A DNA stretch of 64,000 bases from an uncultured Porphyromonadaceae bacterium (GTDB taxonomy: Bacteria > Bacteroidota > Bacteroidia > Bacteroidales > Barnesiellaceae), in assembly GCA_900538555.1 (NCBI GenBank), contig UPYI01000014.1, positions 1 to 64,000 on the forward strand, read 5' to 3'. Under the pieces are notes generated by a model, which was not told the origin of the DNA, did not search any database, and worked only from the letters and a program-made list of their open reading frames with translations. Below, in pieces: positions 1 to 7,310 of the stretch. The position numbers and the translations under genes were made by a program. Position 1 is the stretch's first letter. Each line of letters begins with the position of its first letter.

Positions 1-640
1 CTCCAACCCCCATACCTTTCTATCCTCTACCCTCCATCTCCATATCTTCGTATCTCCATACCCCTATCCATCCCTCTGCCACCCTCCGGAAAAAACACCA
101 GCCCAGCCACGGACTTATCCACTCTCTACTCTCTTTCTTTTCCGGAGAAAAACACCGGTCACGGATTCGATGTCATGCTTCCCTCCGAAGGAAAAACCGG
201 TTACACATTATTCGTTCTTGCTTTCCCTCCGGAATATCCGGAACAGGAAAAAAACATACCGCACGAACCCGATACACTCCCGCAGCACCCTCCACGGATT
301 CACGCTCATATTCTCTCCGAAAGGGAAAAACACCGGTTGCGGATTTGTTCATACCTCTGAATATATGGAACGGAATGGAGATCCGGGGGGATTCGCATGA
401 ACGAAAAACAAGAGCGGTGTAGCAGTTGGTCGGTTCTTTCGGAGGGTAGTCCGTTTAGCCGGTCGGGTTGAGCTGCTGCGTATGGGCTCGATCTCTCGGC
501 AGATGACGTTTGCACCTGCTCTACTTTCGGCATCCCGTTCCGATCGGAATGCGAATATACCTTCGGATGCTATGGAGAGAGTAGGAAAGACAGATGCTTG
601 TGTGGCGGTACGGGAAAGAATGATGCGGTGAGTAATGAGC
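1..640. other. Gene-free, pyrimidine-rich region with a degenerate repeated motif
   Basis: No convincing gene. The first 140 bases are a nearly pure pyrimidine tract on the plus strand (many CTCCAT and CCC runs). Four degenerate copies of a motif of the type CTCCGRARRRAAAAACACCGG occur near 83-117, 131-167, 178-200 and 312-345. Short open frames exist on both strands but lack ribosome sites, known motifs and convincing codon use. The window edge may cut off the gene this region belongs to. Confidence 0.5.
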
Positions 641-681
641 AAAAGCCACCGAACGAAACATGATCCCGTTCGGTGGCTTTT
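641..681. terminator. Bidirectional intrinsic terminator
   Basis: A perfect 15 bp stem (left arm AAAAGCCACCGAACG at 641-655, right arm 667-681) closes an 11-base loop. A-rich and T-rich ends make it usable in both directions. It ends the regulator gene that follows on the minus strand. Confidence 0.85.
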
Positions 682-722
682 ATGCGTGAAAAGAATTTTA
701 TACGAATGTTCTCAATAATCGA

Positions 723-1142
723 CTACCATTCTCTTTTAGACAGGTCTACATTCAGTTGGGCCGACAATCGTTTATTTTCTTCTTGTAGTGTGGATACTTG
801 CATCCGGATGTATTCCAATTGTGTTACCATCAGATCACTTTTTTCGTGTATTTTGGCAACATCATGCGCTAATTTGTCTACTAATCCGATAAGTGTTTTC
901 ATATCGACAAATTCCGCTTCATCTTTTTTTAGCATTTCTCCTCGTCCTGTAATCAACCATTCAGTACTAAGATCGGGATAAGTGCGTAATATCTTGGAAA
1001 TGCTTTCGTATGATAAGCCTTTTCCTCCCCGGCGTTGTTTGCCCAGAGTTCCTACGGCAATGCCGGCTTGGACTGTAATCTTATTGTCGTTCAATCCTTT
1101 GTATTTCATGAACGCATCAAGCCGTGTAAAAAAGTTGTCCAT
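723..1142 (-). CDS. Xre-like helix-turn-helix regulator with C-terminal coiled coil
   Basis: A 139-residue DNA-binding protein of a type common in Bacteroidetes. Residues about 5-60 form a helix-turn-helix fold of the phage-repressor kind (conserved pattern VGTLGKQRRGGKGLS, then an ISKIL helix and a WLITGRGEM segment that often ends such domains). Residues about 80-132 are heptad-rich (DKLAHDVAKIHEKSD, LEYIRMQVSTLQEENKRL) and predict a coiled coil for dimerisation. Its target cannot be read from the sequence. It is a lone gene, ended by the 641-681 terminator and divergent from the secreted protein gene at 1533. Confidence 0.8.
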   Translation of the reverse strand: MDNFFTRLDAFMKYKGLNDNKITVQAGIAVGTLGKQRRGGKGLSYESISKILRTYPDLSTEWLITGRGEMLKKDEAEFVDMKTLIGLVDKLAHDVAKIHEKSDLMVTQLEYIRMQVSTLQEENKRLSAQLNVDLSKREW

Positions 1143-1461
1143 CTTTTAATTATAGATAAATTTCTGTGTATTTGCAAGCTAAATGAATTCTTTTCAGCAA
1201 TTCTATATTCAAAGCTACAAAAACATATTTGTCGGTGCAAGTATTTTGCAAAAAAAAGTCTTTTTTGTTCAAGCATTTTGTAAAATTGGTGCGGATTTTA
1301 CAACTTTTCGGTAGAAAATTGCTGTATATTGTTGTCTCTGGGTATGTTATGATGCTGTATATTTGTTATGGCTTTGTGTAAAAATCTATATTTCTTTGGG
1401 TTGAATGGTTGGAACGATATTGATTTTTGTATTGTTATCAATCTGTTTTTTAATCCTTTTT
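1143..1461. other. AT-rich divergent intergenic region
   Basis: This divergent spacer serves the regulator on the left and the secreted protein on the right. Apart from the promoter at 1462-1492 I see no gene or clear repeat. The AT-richness and the neighbouring regulator make operator sites plausible, but I could not define a palindrome. Confidence 0.4.
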
Positions 1462-1492
1462 TTTGTGCATTGATTAAAAAGAAGTACTTTTG
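1462..1492 (+). promoter_or_regulatory. Bacteroidetes-type promoter for the secreted YD-like protein
   Basis: TTTG at 1462-1465, 19 bases, then TACTTTTG at 1485-1492, which fits the Bacteroidetes primary sigma consensus TTTG/TAnnTTTG. The start codon lies 40 bases further on. Confidence 0.75.
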
Positions 1493-1532
1493 TTGCGAAT
1501 CGTAATAAATTAATAACTAAAAATGAATAATT

Positions 1533-2996
1533 ATGAAGAAATTTTACGTATTAGTATTGTCTTGTGTTTTAGCTTTGGGTGCGGCGAGTGCCCAGCAGCG
1601 GTTTGAGACCAAACGGAACTCCGATAAAAAAGTTTCGTTGGCCGAAAAATATACTCTTAATCGTAAGGCTACATCTGTTTCCAAAGTTTTCCGTGTGAAA
1701 GCGGACGATCTTCAACCTGTATGGCGTCCGGTAACTCAGACCGAGTATCTGTATATGGACGGAGAATGGCTCGAAGCCGGTATGATCAGTTTTAAATACG
1801 ACGGAGCTGGAAATGTTCTTGAAGAGAGTTGGGAAGATGAAGGGGTTATGAACCATGTTGTTTATACATACGATGCGAATAACAAGATTTTGTCGAGACT
1901 CGCGACGACAACAGAAAACGGTGTGACCCAAAATGAGTCGAAGCGTACGTATGTGTATGATCCGATTGTAAAGGATTTTTATATCGAACGTATGGGATAT
2001 GATTGGGTCGATGGTGATTGGGTTCAGAATTTTTATTGTGAGAAAAACGATGTGACCCGTAATGCGGATAACCGGATTGTGGAGACTGTAAAATATCTAC
2101 TTTTGGGTTCTGAATTCATGCCTGCCTATCGTTCCGTATGGGGATATAATGAAGAAGGTGTTGCCTCGGAACATTCTTATTATTCTTACGATGCTTATTC
2201 CGAGACTCCGGGATGGGTGTTGTATGACAATTTAAGTTATAAGGATATTGTTTGGGATCGGACCAATGGTCAGATGGTGGATGGAATCGATGATTTGATT
2301 GAAGGCGACAACCGGGTTAAACAGTATTCGGTGTATTATGGCGGAGAGTTGGACGGACATTGTTTCGTAGAATATAAGGATGCTGAATCGAATGACTATC
2401 TGAAAAAGAATACTTATATCGATCCGACAGTCGTCGGTATAACAGAACAATTGGAGACGATCGATGAAAACGGCAGTCTGCGTCTCACTACAACTGAGTA
2501 CTTTGACGAAGAGGGCATGCCGACAGATGAGCCTTCTTATGTGATGGAGGAGACTGTGACTCTCGATCAGCATGGCAACATCGTTATGGCTGTGGCGATG
2601 GAAACTTTCGAAGGCGTTACGGAAATGATATCCGGCGAGAAGAACGATTATCAGTATGATGAAAATGGAAATCCGACGGAGGTTTTGCATTCTATTTTTG
2701 ATTACGAATCGGAGGAATATATTCCGGAGAGCCGTACGGTATATGGTGAATATCGAAATGTTGCCGGAATCCGTTCGGTTTCATCAGATGCCAATGTGAA
2801 ATATTTCGTTGTCGATGGAGTTCTTTATGTACAGGCTGCCGGATTGACCGGAGCTTCGGTTTATAATGTACAAGGCGTATGCGTAGCTTCGGTTTCCGGA
2901 ACGGATGCTGTGGCTATCGATATGCAGTCTCTTCCTGCCGGTGTATATGTTGCACGTGTAGCGGGAGTTTCTGCCGTAGTTCGTTTTGTGAGATAA
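1533..2996 (+). CDS. Secreted protein with YD-like repeats and type IX C-terminal sorting signal
   Basis: A 487-residue exported protein. A signal peptide covers residues 1 to about 20 (LSCVLALGAASA then QQ). The body repeats tyrosine/aspartate-rich beta strands of the RHS/YD kind, such as FKYDGAGNVLEES, YTYDANNKILS and YQYDENGNPTEV, often with aromatic residues between them. The last 60 residues fit a type IX (Por) secretion C-terminal domain: VYNVQGVCVASV, then LPAGVYVARV and a basic end. Expected location is the cell surface or medium. No toxin domain is visible, so this is probably not an RHS toxin. It has its own promoter and ends at a strong hairpin. Confidence 0.75.
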   Translation: MKKFYVLVLSCVLALGAASAQQRFETKRNSDKKVSLAEKYTLNRKATSVSKVFRVKADDLQPVWRPVTQTEYLYMDGEWLEAGMISFKYDGAGNVLEESWEDEGVMNHVVYTYDANNKILSRLATTTENGVTQNESKRTYVYDPIVKDFYIERMGYDWVDGDWVQNFYCEKNDVTRNADNRIVETVKYLLLGSEFMPAYRSVWGYNEEGVASEHSYYSYDAYSETPGWVLYDNLSYKDIVWDRTNGQMVDGIDDLIEGDNRVKQYSVYYGGELDGHCFVEYKDAESNDYLKKNTYIDPTVVGITEQLETIDENGSLRLTTTEYFDEEGMPTDEPSYVMEETVTLDQHGNIVMAVAMETFEGVTEMISGEKNDYQYDENGNPTEVLHSIFDYESEEYIPESRTVYGEYRNVAGIRSVSSDANVKYFVVDGVLYVQAAGLTGASVYNVQGVCVASVSGTDAVAIDMQSLPAGVYVARVAGVSAVVRFVR

Positions 2997-3012
2997 TTAA
3001 AATTGAAAAAGT

Positions 3013-3083
3013 ATTAGATATTCTGATGCACCGGAAAGGTGTTGCATCGAAAGTTCCATTTCGGTGCAACACCTTTCCTTTTA
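3013..3083 (+). repeat. Dispersed 3'-flank repeat (family 1), hairpin half; terminator
   Basis: A 20 bp stem (3033-3052 with 3059-3078, one G-U pair) with a 6-base loop followed by TTTTA makes a good terminator for the secreted protein gene. The bases before and in it (TTAGATATTCT, then GTTGCATCGAAA) match the copies at 26148-26290 and, inverted, 55472-55622. Only the 3' half of the repeat is kept here. Confidence 0.75.
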
Positions 3084-3198
3084 TTTGGATATTATGGGTT
3101 GTGCCTGTCGTCGGGCTGTGAATTCTATTCTGTGGAAATGAGTGTACGGATATGAAGCGGTCGGTTCTTTTTGCCTGGAATGATGATGGAGTAGGTAC

Positions 3199-3271
3199 AA
3201 AAAAAAAATTGATTGTCGTCACGACAACCAATCTCTCATTAACCTTAAATCTAATACCATGAAAAACACAG
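3199..3271 (-). ncRNA. Candidate small RNA, copy 1 of a paralogous pair
   Basis: Read on the minus strand, a TATATTTG box (3281-3274) is followed by about 70 bases ending in an 11 bp hairpin (3208-3218 with 3222-3232) and a run of ten T, a classic terminator. The body GTATTAGATTTAAGGTTAA and flanking bases are identical to the copy at 14270-14338 except for one base indel near the stem. The one non-Watson-Crick pair in each copy is at a different position and is G-U on this strand but A-C on the other, so the minus strand is the transcribed one. An indel destroys any shared reading frame, so it is probably non-coding. Confidence 0.65.
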
Positions 3272-3273
3272 TG

Positions 3274-3308
3274 CAAATATACATAGAATTTATGTTGTAC
3301 AACATAAA
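3274..3308 (-). promoter_or_regulatory. Small RNA promoter with 20 bp perfect palindrome
   Basis: The -7 box TATATTTG is at 3281-3274. The -33 region lies inside a perfect 20 bp palindrome, TTTATGTTGTACAACATAAA (3289-3308), placed where a dimeric regulator would control polymerase access. Half-site TATGTT, spacer GTAC, half-site AACATA resembles the layout of Crp/Fnr-type sites. Confidence 0.6.
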
Positions 3309-3366
3309 AGTGGAATATATTTTTACGGTGTTTTGATTTTTTAACAATATAAGCGGGTAGGAATGT

Positions 3367-3405
3367 AAAAAAACACCCGTTTCAAGCACGAAACGGGTGT
3401 TTTTT
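3367..3405 (-). terminator. Intrinsic terminator of mdh
   Basis: A stem of 16 bp (3368-3383 with 3390-3405) around a 6-base loop, A-rich on one side and T-rich on the other. It lies 15 bases beyond the mdh stop codon on the minus strand. Confidence 0.85.
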
Positions 3406-3419
3406 ATGATGCGGATTGA

Positions 3420-4358
3420 TTATTTCAATGCGTCAGCCAAAGCTGCATTTGTTTTGTGAACGGCTTGTGCGCTCTTGGCAAATGCTGCTTTTTCTTCTTC
3501 GGTGAGTTTGAGTTCAACGATTTTTTCGATACCGTCGCGACCCAATACTACGGGAACTCCGATGCAGAGATCCGATTCTCCGTATTCCCCTTCGAGCAAT
3601 GCGCTACACGGAATTACACGTTTCTGGTTGTGGATGATCGATTCTACAACGGCTGCGGTTGCTGCTCCGGGAGCGTACCAAGCCGATGTTCCGAGCAGAC
3701 CGGTGAGAGTTGCTCCGCCTACCATGGTGTCGGCAGCTACTTTTTGTAGGGTCTCTGCATCGAGCAATTCGGCAGCAGCTACGCCTTTGTGGTTAGCCAA
3801 ACGGGTCAAGGGGATCATGGTGGTATCGCCGTGTCCGCCGATTACCATACCTTCTACTTCGTTCGGGTTAGCTTTGAGGGCTTTGCTGAGGAAATATTTG
3901 AAACGAGAACTGTCGAGTGCGCCTCCCATACCGATGATACGGTTTTTGGGCAGACCGGAAGTTTTGTGAATGAGGTAGGTCATTGTGTCCATCGGGTTGC
4001 TTACGCAAACGATGATGGCATTGGGAGAATGTTTCAATACATTTTCAACAACCGATTTCACGATGCCGGCGTTTACACCGATCAATTCTTCGCGAGTCAT
4101 ACCCGGTTTACGGGGAATACCGGAAGTGATAACGACAACATCCGATCCAGCCGTTTGAGCATAATCGTTGGTTACACCGGTCATGCAGGTATCGAAACCA
4201 AGCAAGGCTGCTGTTTGCATCATATCCATTACTTTTCCTTCGGATACACCTTCTTTGATGTCCAATACTACTACTTCGTCGGCAATCTCTTTAAATGCCA
4301 ATACATTAGCACATGTAGCACCTACGTTACCTGCGCCTACGACAGTGACTTTTGACAT
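3420..4358 (-). CDS. mdh: Malate dehydrogenase, NAD-dependent
   Basis: Interconverts malate and oxaloacetate with NAD in the cytoplasm; in Bacteroidales it serves the reductive branch to fumarate and succinate. At 312 residues it has the usual length. Visible motifs: dinucleotide loop GAGNVG (8-13), adenosine-ribose aspartate D33, the mobile loop with substrate arginines R83 and R89 (GIPRKPGMTR), N121, the catalytic relay D149 with R152, and catalytic H176 in GGHGDTT. R83 after GIP marks a malate rather than lactate enzyme. A single gene, with a TATCTTTG box at 4463-4456 giving a leader of nearly 100 bases. Confidence 0.95.
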   Translation of the reverse strand: MSKVTVVGAGNVGATCANVLAFKEIADEVVVLDIKEGVSEGKVMDMMQTAALLGFDTCMTGVTNDYAQTAGSDVVVITSGIPRKPGMTREELIGVNAGIVKSVVENVLKHSPNAIIVCVSNPMDTMTYLIHKTSGLPKNRIIGMGGALDSSRFKYFLSKALKANPNEVEGMVIGGHGDTTMIPLTRLANHKGVAAAELLDAETLQKVAADTMVGGATLTGLLGTSAWYAPGAATAAVVESIIHNQKRVIPCSALLEGEYGESDLCIGVPVVLGRDGIEKIVELKLTEEEKAAFAKSAQAVHKTNAALADALK

Positions 4359-4455
4359 AATTACAAAATTTAGATTAATTATATACTATAAATTTGTTTT
4401 AATCGCAATTTCGTCCGTCCCGTCTTATTATGTCCGGAACGATACGATCTTGACG

Positions 4456-4463
4456 CAAAGATA
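4456..4463 (-). promoter_or_regulatory. -7 promoter element of mdh
   Basis: TATCTTTG on the minus strand, an exact TAnnTTTG match about 98 bases before the mdh start. No good TTTG lies 20 bases further upstream, so the call rests on the -7 box. Confidence 0.5.
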
Positions 4464-4625
4464 GGATTATTTATGATTAAAGAAAAATTTCTCCAATTAA
4501 TTTTTGATAAACTTTCGGTAGAATCCGAAAGTTTTGTTTGAAAGAATTTATTTTTCTGTCAATCAGTTAAATATGGGGTTTGAAGAGAACGTGCGTACTT
4601 GCGTATGGCGGCTGTGTCCGGATTC

Positions 4626-5237
4626 TTATTCCGATAGGATACCTTTGCCTTGCCGGATGATTTCGGGGGCATCGCCGGTGCAGTCTACGACGGTGGAGGG
4701 GATTGTCTCTCCGTAGCCACCATTGATGAGCAGATCGGCTTGGTGGCGGTATTGTTCGGCGAGAAGTTCGGGGTCGCATCCGTATTCGGGGTCGTGTTCG
4801 TCGAATGATACTGTGGTACTGAGTATCGGATTTCCTAATTCTTGTACCAGCTGGCGTGTGATGTTGTTGTCGGGGACACGGATTCCTACGGTTTTTCTGT
4901 TCTTGTATATTTTAGGTAACGCGCTGCTGGTAGGCAGGATGAAAGTGAACGGTCCGGGCAGATTGCGCCGCATGAGTTTAAAGTAGGTGTTGCTGACTTT
5001 GGCATATTCGCTGATGTTACTCAGATCGTAGCAGACTATCGACAGGTTCACCTTTTTGGGGTCGATGCCTTTGATCCGGCAGATTTGTTCGACTGCCCTT
5101 ACGTTGAGCGCGTCGCACCCGATCGCATATATGGTGTCGGTGGGGTATATGATGATGCCTCCGTTACGCAATGTCTCGGTTGCCAGCGCAATGTCGCGCG
5201 GATTGGGATTTTCCGGATAGATTCTCAGGATTTTCAT
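4626..5237 (-). CDS. YciO/YrdC/Sua5-family protein, L-threonylcarbamoyladenylate synthase-like
   Basis: A 203-residue cytoplasmic protein of the family that makes threonylcarbamoyl-AMP for the t6A modification of tRNA. The ATP/threonine pocket motifs are visible: IIYPTDTIYAIGCDA (about 29-43), RIKGIDPKK, LPGPFTFIL, VGIRVPDN and an ILSTTVS segment. The length and the absence of a C-terminal Sua5 domain fit the YciO or TsaC-like branch, so true TsaC activity is uncertain. It follows the B3/4 gene with 19 bases between them, both on the minus strand, so the two are probably co-transcribed; both families act on tRNA-related chemistry. Confidence 0.85.
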   Translation of the reverse strand: MKILRIYPENPNPRDIALATETLRNGGIIIYPTDTIYAIGCDALNVRAVEQICRIKGIDPKKVNLSIVCYDLSNISEYAKVSNTYFKLMRRNLPGPFTFILPTSSALPKIYKNRKTVGIRVPDNNITRQLVQELGNPILSTTVSFDEHDPEYGCDPELLAEQYRHQADLLINGGYGETIPSTVVDCTGDAPEIIRQGKGILSE

Positions 5238-5256
5238 GATATATTTTTCTATTGGG

Positions 5257-5922
5257 TCAAGGTCTGATGATCCGGCTTTCTATCCGGTCGGCATGGGCGT
5301 ATCGTTGTAATAGCCCGATTGTGTAGTCGATACATTGTGTCATGGGCATTTCTTCGGCGAATCCGTTGATCTGAATCTGTACACGGCGGGTATCTTCTGT
5401 TATTTTAGTGCGTTCTTCGTCACTGGTCGGTGAACCGATTCCTCCCTGACTGTCGCGATATACGGGGAGTCCTTCGATGTTTAGAAGACCGCGGCCGATT
5501 CCGTGGAAGATTTCGCCGGGCTCGCCGACACTTAGCGTTACGAGGTCGCCGACAATATGGTCGGCATCGAATCCGCCGATAGCATAACCGCTCCGGAAAG
5601 ATACGATGTTGATCAGATCGACGAGCGTGTTGATTCGGTATAGTTGCATGCCTTTGATAATGCGACGGCAGAGTGCATCGGACGATACGCGGTATCGGCT
5701 GGGATCTTTACCCAATGCCCGATATAGTTGCCGTGTAGCCCGAATGGCCGGACGTTCGCTCAACTCTTCGATGCGGTATGTTGTTTTGATATGGAGGGCT
5801 TCTTGTTGGAGTTCGTTCCAAAGAGCATCGGAGGTCGGGCTGTTGATGACCTCGGCACGAATCAGCCCGATTTGCAGATTCGGACAGATCCGGCATATCC
5901 GTTCGTCGAAATGTATATCCAT
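5257..5922 (-). CDS. B3/B4 tRNA-binding domain protein
   Basis: A 221-residue stand-alone relative of the B3/B4 domain of phenylalanyl-tRNA synthetase beta. Supporting motifs: RPAIRATRQLYRALGKDPSRYR (about 57-78, split here by family-typical R and K), the INTLVDLINIVSFRSG segment, and the GGFDAD and SPTSDEERT loops. Such free-standing proteins are thought to edit or bind tRNA or related molecules, but the exact role is unknown. First gene of a pair with the YciO-like gene. A TACCTTTG box sits at 5950-5943, with a short leader of about 20 bases. Confidence 0.8.
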   Translation of the reverse strand: MDIHFDERICRICPNLQIGLIRAEVINSPTSDALWNELQQEALHIKTTYRIEELSERPAIRATRQLYRALGKDPSRYRVSSDALCRRIIKGMQLYRINTLVDLINIVSFRSGYAIGGFDADHIVGDLVTLSVGEPGEIFHGIGRGLLNIEGLPVYRDSQGGIGSPTSDEERTKITEDTRRVQIQINGFAEEMPMTQCIDYTIGLLQRYAHADRIESRIIRP

Positions 5923-5942
5923 AAGTTGCTTTGTGTTTGGGA

Positions 5943-5950
5943 CAAAGGTA
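5943..5950 (-). promoter_or_regulatory. -7 promoter element of the B3/4-yciO pair
   Basis: TACCTTTG on the minus strand, 21 bases before the start codon; the matching -33 element is weak. Confidence 0.45.
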
Positions 5951-6003
5951 CAAGAAAAGGATGTACGATATTGAATTTAGGGTGATAAAAATAACTCATT
6001 TAT

Positions 6004-6035
6004 TTTTTATCTGCTCTCGCCTTTCGCTATATTTG
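6004..6035 (+). promoter_or_regulatory. Upstream, partial copy of the repeat promoter
   Basis: TTTT at 6004-6007, spacer containing CTGCTCTCGCCTTTCGC, then TATATTTG at 6028-6035. It duplicates the spacer and -7 box of the stronger promoter 86 bases further on. Confidence 0.5.
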
Positions 6036-6040
6036 AATAA

Positions 6041-6121
6041 TATAGGATGCGGCTCGGCATAACCAAATTGTGAAAATTCTATTTTCCCATTTGTTCCTGC
6101 TCTCGCCTTTCACTATATTTG
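6041..6121 (+). promoter_or_regulatory. Promoter repeat (family 3), copy 1
   Basis: TTTG at 6090-6093, exactly 20 bases, then TATATTTG at 6114-6121. The stretch from GGATGCGGCTCGGCA to the -7 box is homologous to 14481-14560 before ruvX, including the spacer CTGCTCTCGCCTTTCAC. It drives the membrane protein gene at 6149. Confidence 0.75.
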
Positions 6122-6148
6122 TATCATTAAAATAAAAAATAGTAAGAG

Positions 6149-6955
6149 ATGAAATCTGGTCTTTTTTCGGTCGGTTCTTCTTTAAAAGAGGGATGGGCTT
6201 TGACAAAACGTCATTTTATTGTTATGCTGGGCTTGTTGCTCGGATTTTTTGTTTTCAGTTTTCTGCTTTCGATGTTGGGAGGCAGCAATACAATGAGTGT
6301 ACGCTACTGGGTTGTCTGGTTTGTGTCGTTGGTCGTATCGCTGATTTTTGAGATCGGATATATGAAGTTGTTCCTGAATGCGATAGATGGGGAAGAGCCG
6401 CGTTTCTCCGTATTCTCGGATGTATTGAACAAAATGGTTTTGTTTCCATATTTGGGGTTGAAGGTGTTATTATCGATCTTCTTTTTGGTCGTGTTTCTGG
6501 TTGTATGGGGGGTGGGATTGCTTGCATCACCTTCGTTCCGGAATATTTTTACCGTATTGGATAGTATGAATATGCCGTTCGGAGATATGTCTGCCGTATC
6601 GGAATGGATGGGTGTGTTTGACTCTCCTGCTTTCCTTATCTCGTCGGCTGTCGGTGTTTTGTTAATGCTTTATCTGGCTGTCAGATTGTTTGCTGCTCCT
6701 TTGCTGCTGATCGACCGGGGAACCGGGATTATCGAATCGATCCGTATGAGTTTCCGGATTACGCGTGGTAATGAATGGAAGATCGTCGGGCTCTATCTTT
6801 TGTGTTTGTTGATTAACTTATTGGGCATCTGCGCTCTGATAGTCGGGGTGGTAGTTACGATCATCTTGTCGTATTTTGCCATTATGGTGGCTTATCGTCA
6901 GATTGTGGAAGGCAATGATCCGAAACCGGTGGATGAAGGTTTCGAACAGGTCTGA
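6149..6955 (+). CDS. Integral membrane protein of unknown function
   Basis: A 268-residue protein with about six hydrophobic segments (roughly 24-46, 55-75, 105-130, 160-185, 210-240 and the stretch to 255). The C-terminal half, with SIRMSFRITRGNEWKIVGLYLLCL split over two helices, resembles the glycerophosphoryl-diester-phosphodiesterase membrane domain family, which has no known catalysis by itself. Single gene, with promoter at 6090-6121 and a strong terminator at 6965-7013. I do not recognise a specific function. Confidence 0.75.
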   Translation: MKSGLFSVGSSLKEGWALTKRHFIVMLGLLLGFFVFSFLLSMLGGSNTMSVRYWVVWFVSLVVSLIFEIGYMKLFLNAIDGEEPRFSVFSDVLNKMVLFPYLGLKVLLSIFFLVVFLVVWGVGLLASPSFRNIFTVLDSMNMPFGDMSAVSEWMGVFDSPAFLISSAVGVLLMLYLAVRLFAAPLLLIDRGTGIIESIRMSFRITRGNEWKIVGLYLLCLLINLLGICALIVGVVVTIILSYFAIMVAYRQIVEGNDPKPVDEGFEQV

Positions 6956-6964
6956 TCGAGGAAT

Positions 6965-7013
6965 AAAAAACGGCAGGCGCGTTACCTAAGAAGTGGCGCG
7001 CCTGCCGTTTTTT
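6965..7013. terminator. Bidirectional intrinsic terminator
   Basis: A perfect 17 bp stem (6965-6981 with 6997-7013), GC-rich in the centre (CGGCAGGCGCG), with A6 and T6 flanks. It lies between convergent genes and can serve both. Confidence 0.9.
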
Positions 7014-7027
7014 TGTTTACAGCCGAT

Positions 7028-7300
7028 CTACGGGTTGTACAGATCGGGATTCATGAAGTTCAGTATATCCATTGTCATGTGGTAGGCTTCCCGCGCGGGG
7101 CTATCCGGATTGATTTCCGTTGCGGAGAGGTAGCATTCGATGGCGTGTTTCCAGTCGCTACGTTTCCGGTAGACGTTGCCCAGCAGCAGGTATGCCGCAT
7201 CGTCGTATGGATTGGCTTGCAGATGTACTTCGAGTAGCCGGATGGCTTCGTCCGTCCGGTTTTCGGCGATCAGGGCTCGTATTTCGGTGAGTGTTTTCAT
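7028..7300 (-). CDS. Small TPR-repeat protein
   Basis: A 90-residue protein made of about two tetratricopeptide repeats (DEAIRLLEVHLQANPYDDAA and YLLLGNVYRKRSDWKHAIEC, then ATEINPDSPA). TPR helices bind partner proteins. No signal peptide. It starts 10 bases after the SDR gene on the same strand, so it is probably co-transcribed with it; the partner is unknown. Confidence 0.8.
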   Translation of the reverse strand: MKTLTEIRALIAENRTDEAIRLLEVHLQANPYDDAAYLLLGNVYRKRSDWKHAIECYLSATEINPDSPAREAYHMTMDILNFMNPDLYNP

Positions 7301-7310
7301 ATCGGACGGT

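Noticed and set aside
349..642. 97-residue minus-strand frame in the first 700 bases, and small frames at 170-400 and 306-533
   Set aside because: No ribosome site, no motif, overlapping frames on both strands and a GC-shadow composition.
1533..2996. YD-like protein as an RHS toxin of a polymorphic toxin system
   Set aside because: Only loose YD-like strands, no RHS core cap or toxin tail, and no immunity gene behind it; the end is a sorting domain.
3199..3271. Short leader peptide (MVLDLRL...) within the candidate small RNAs
   Set aside because: The one-base indel between the two copies changes the frame after seven codons, while the structure is kept.
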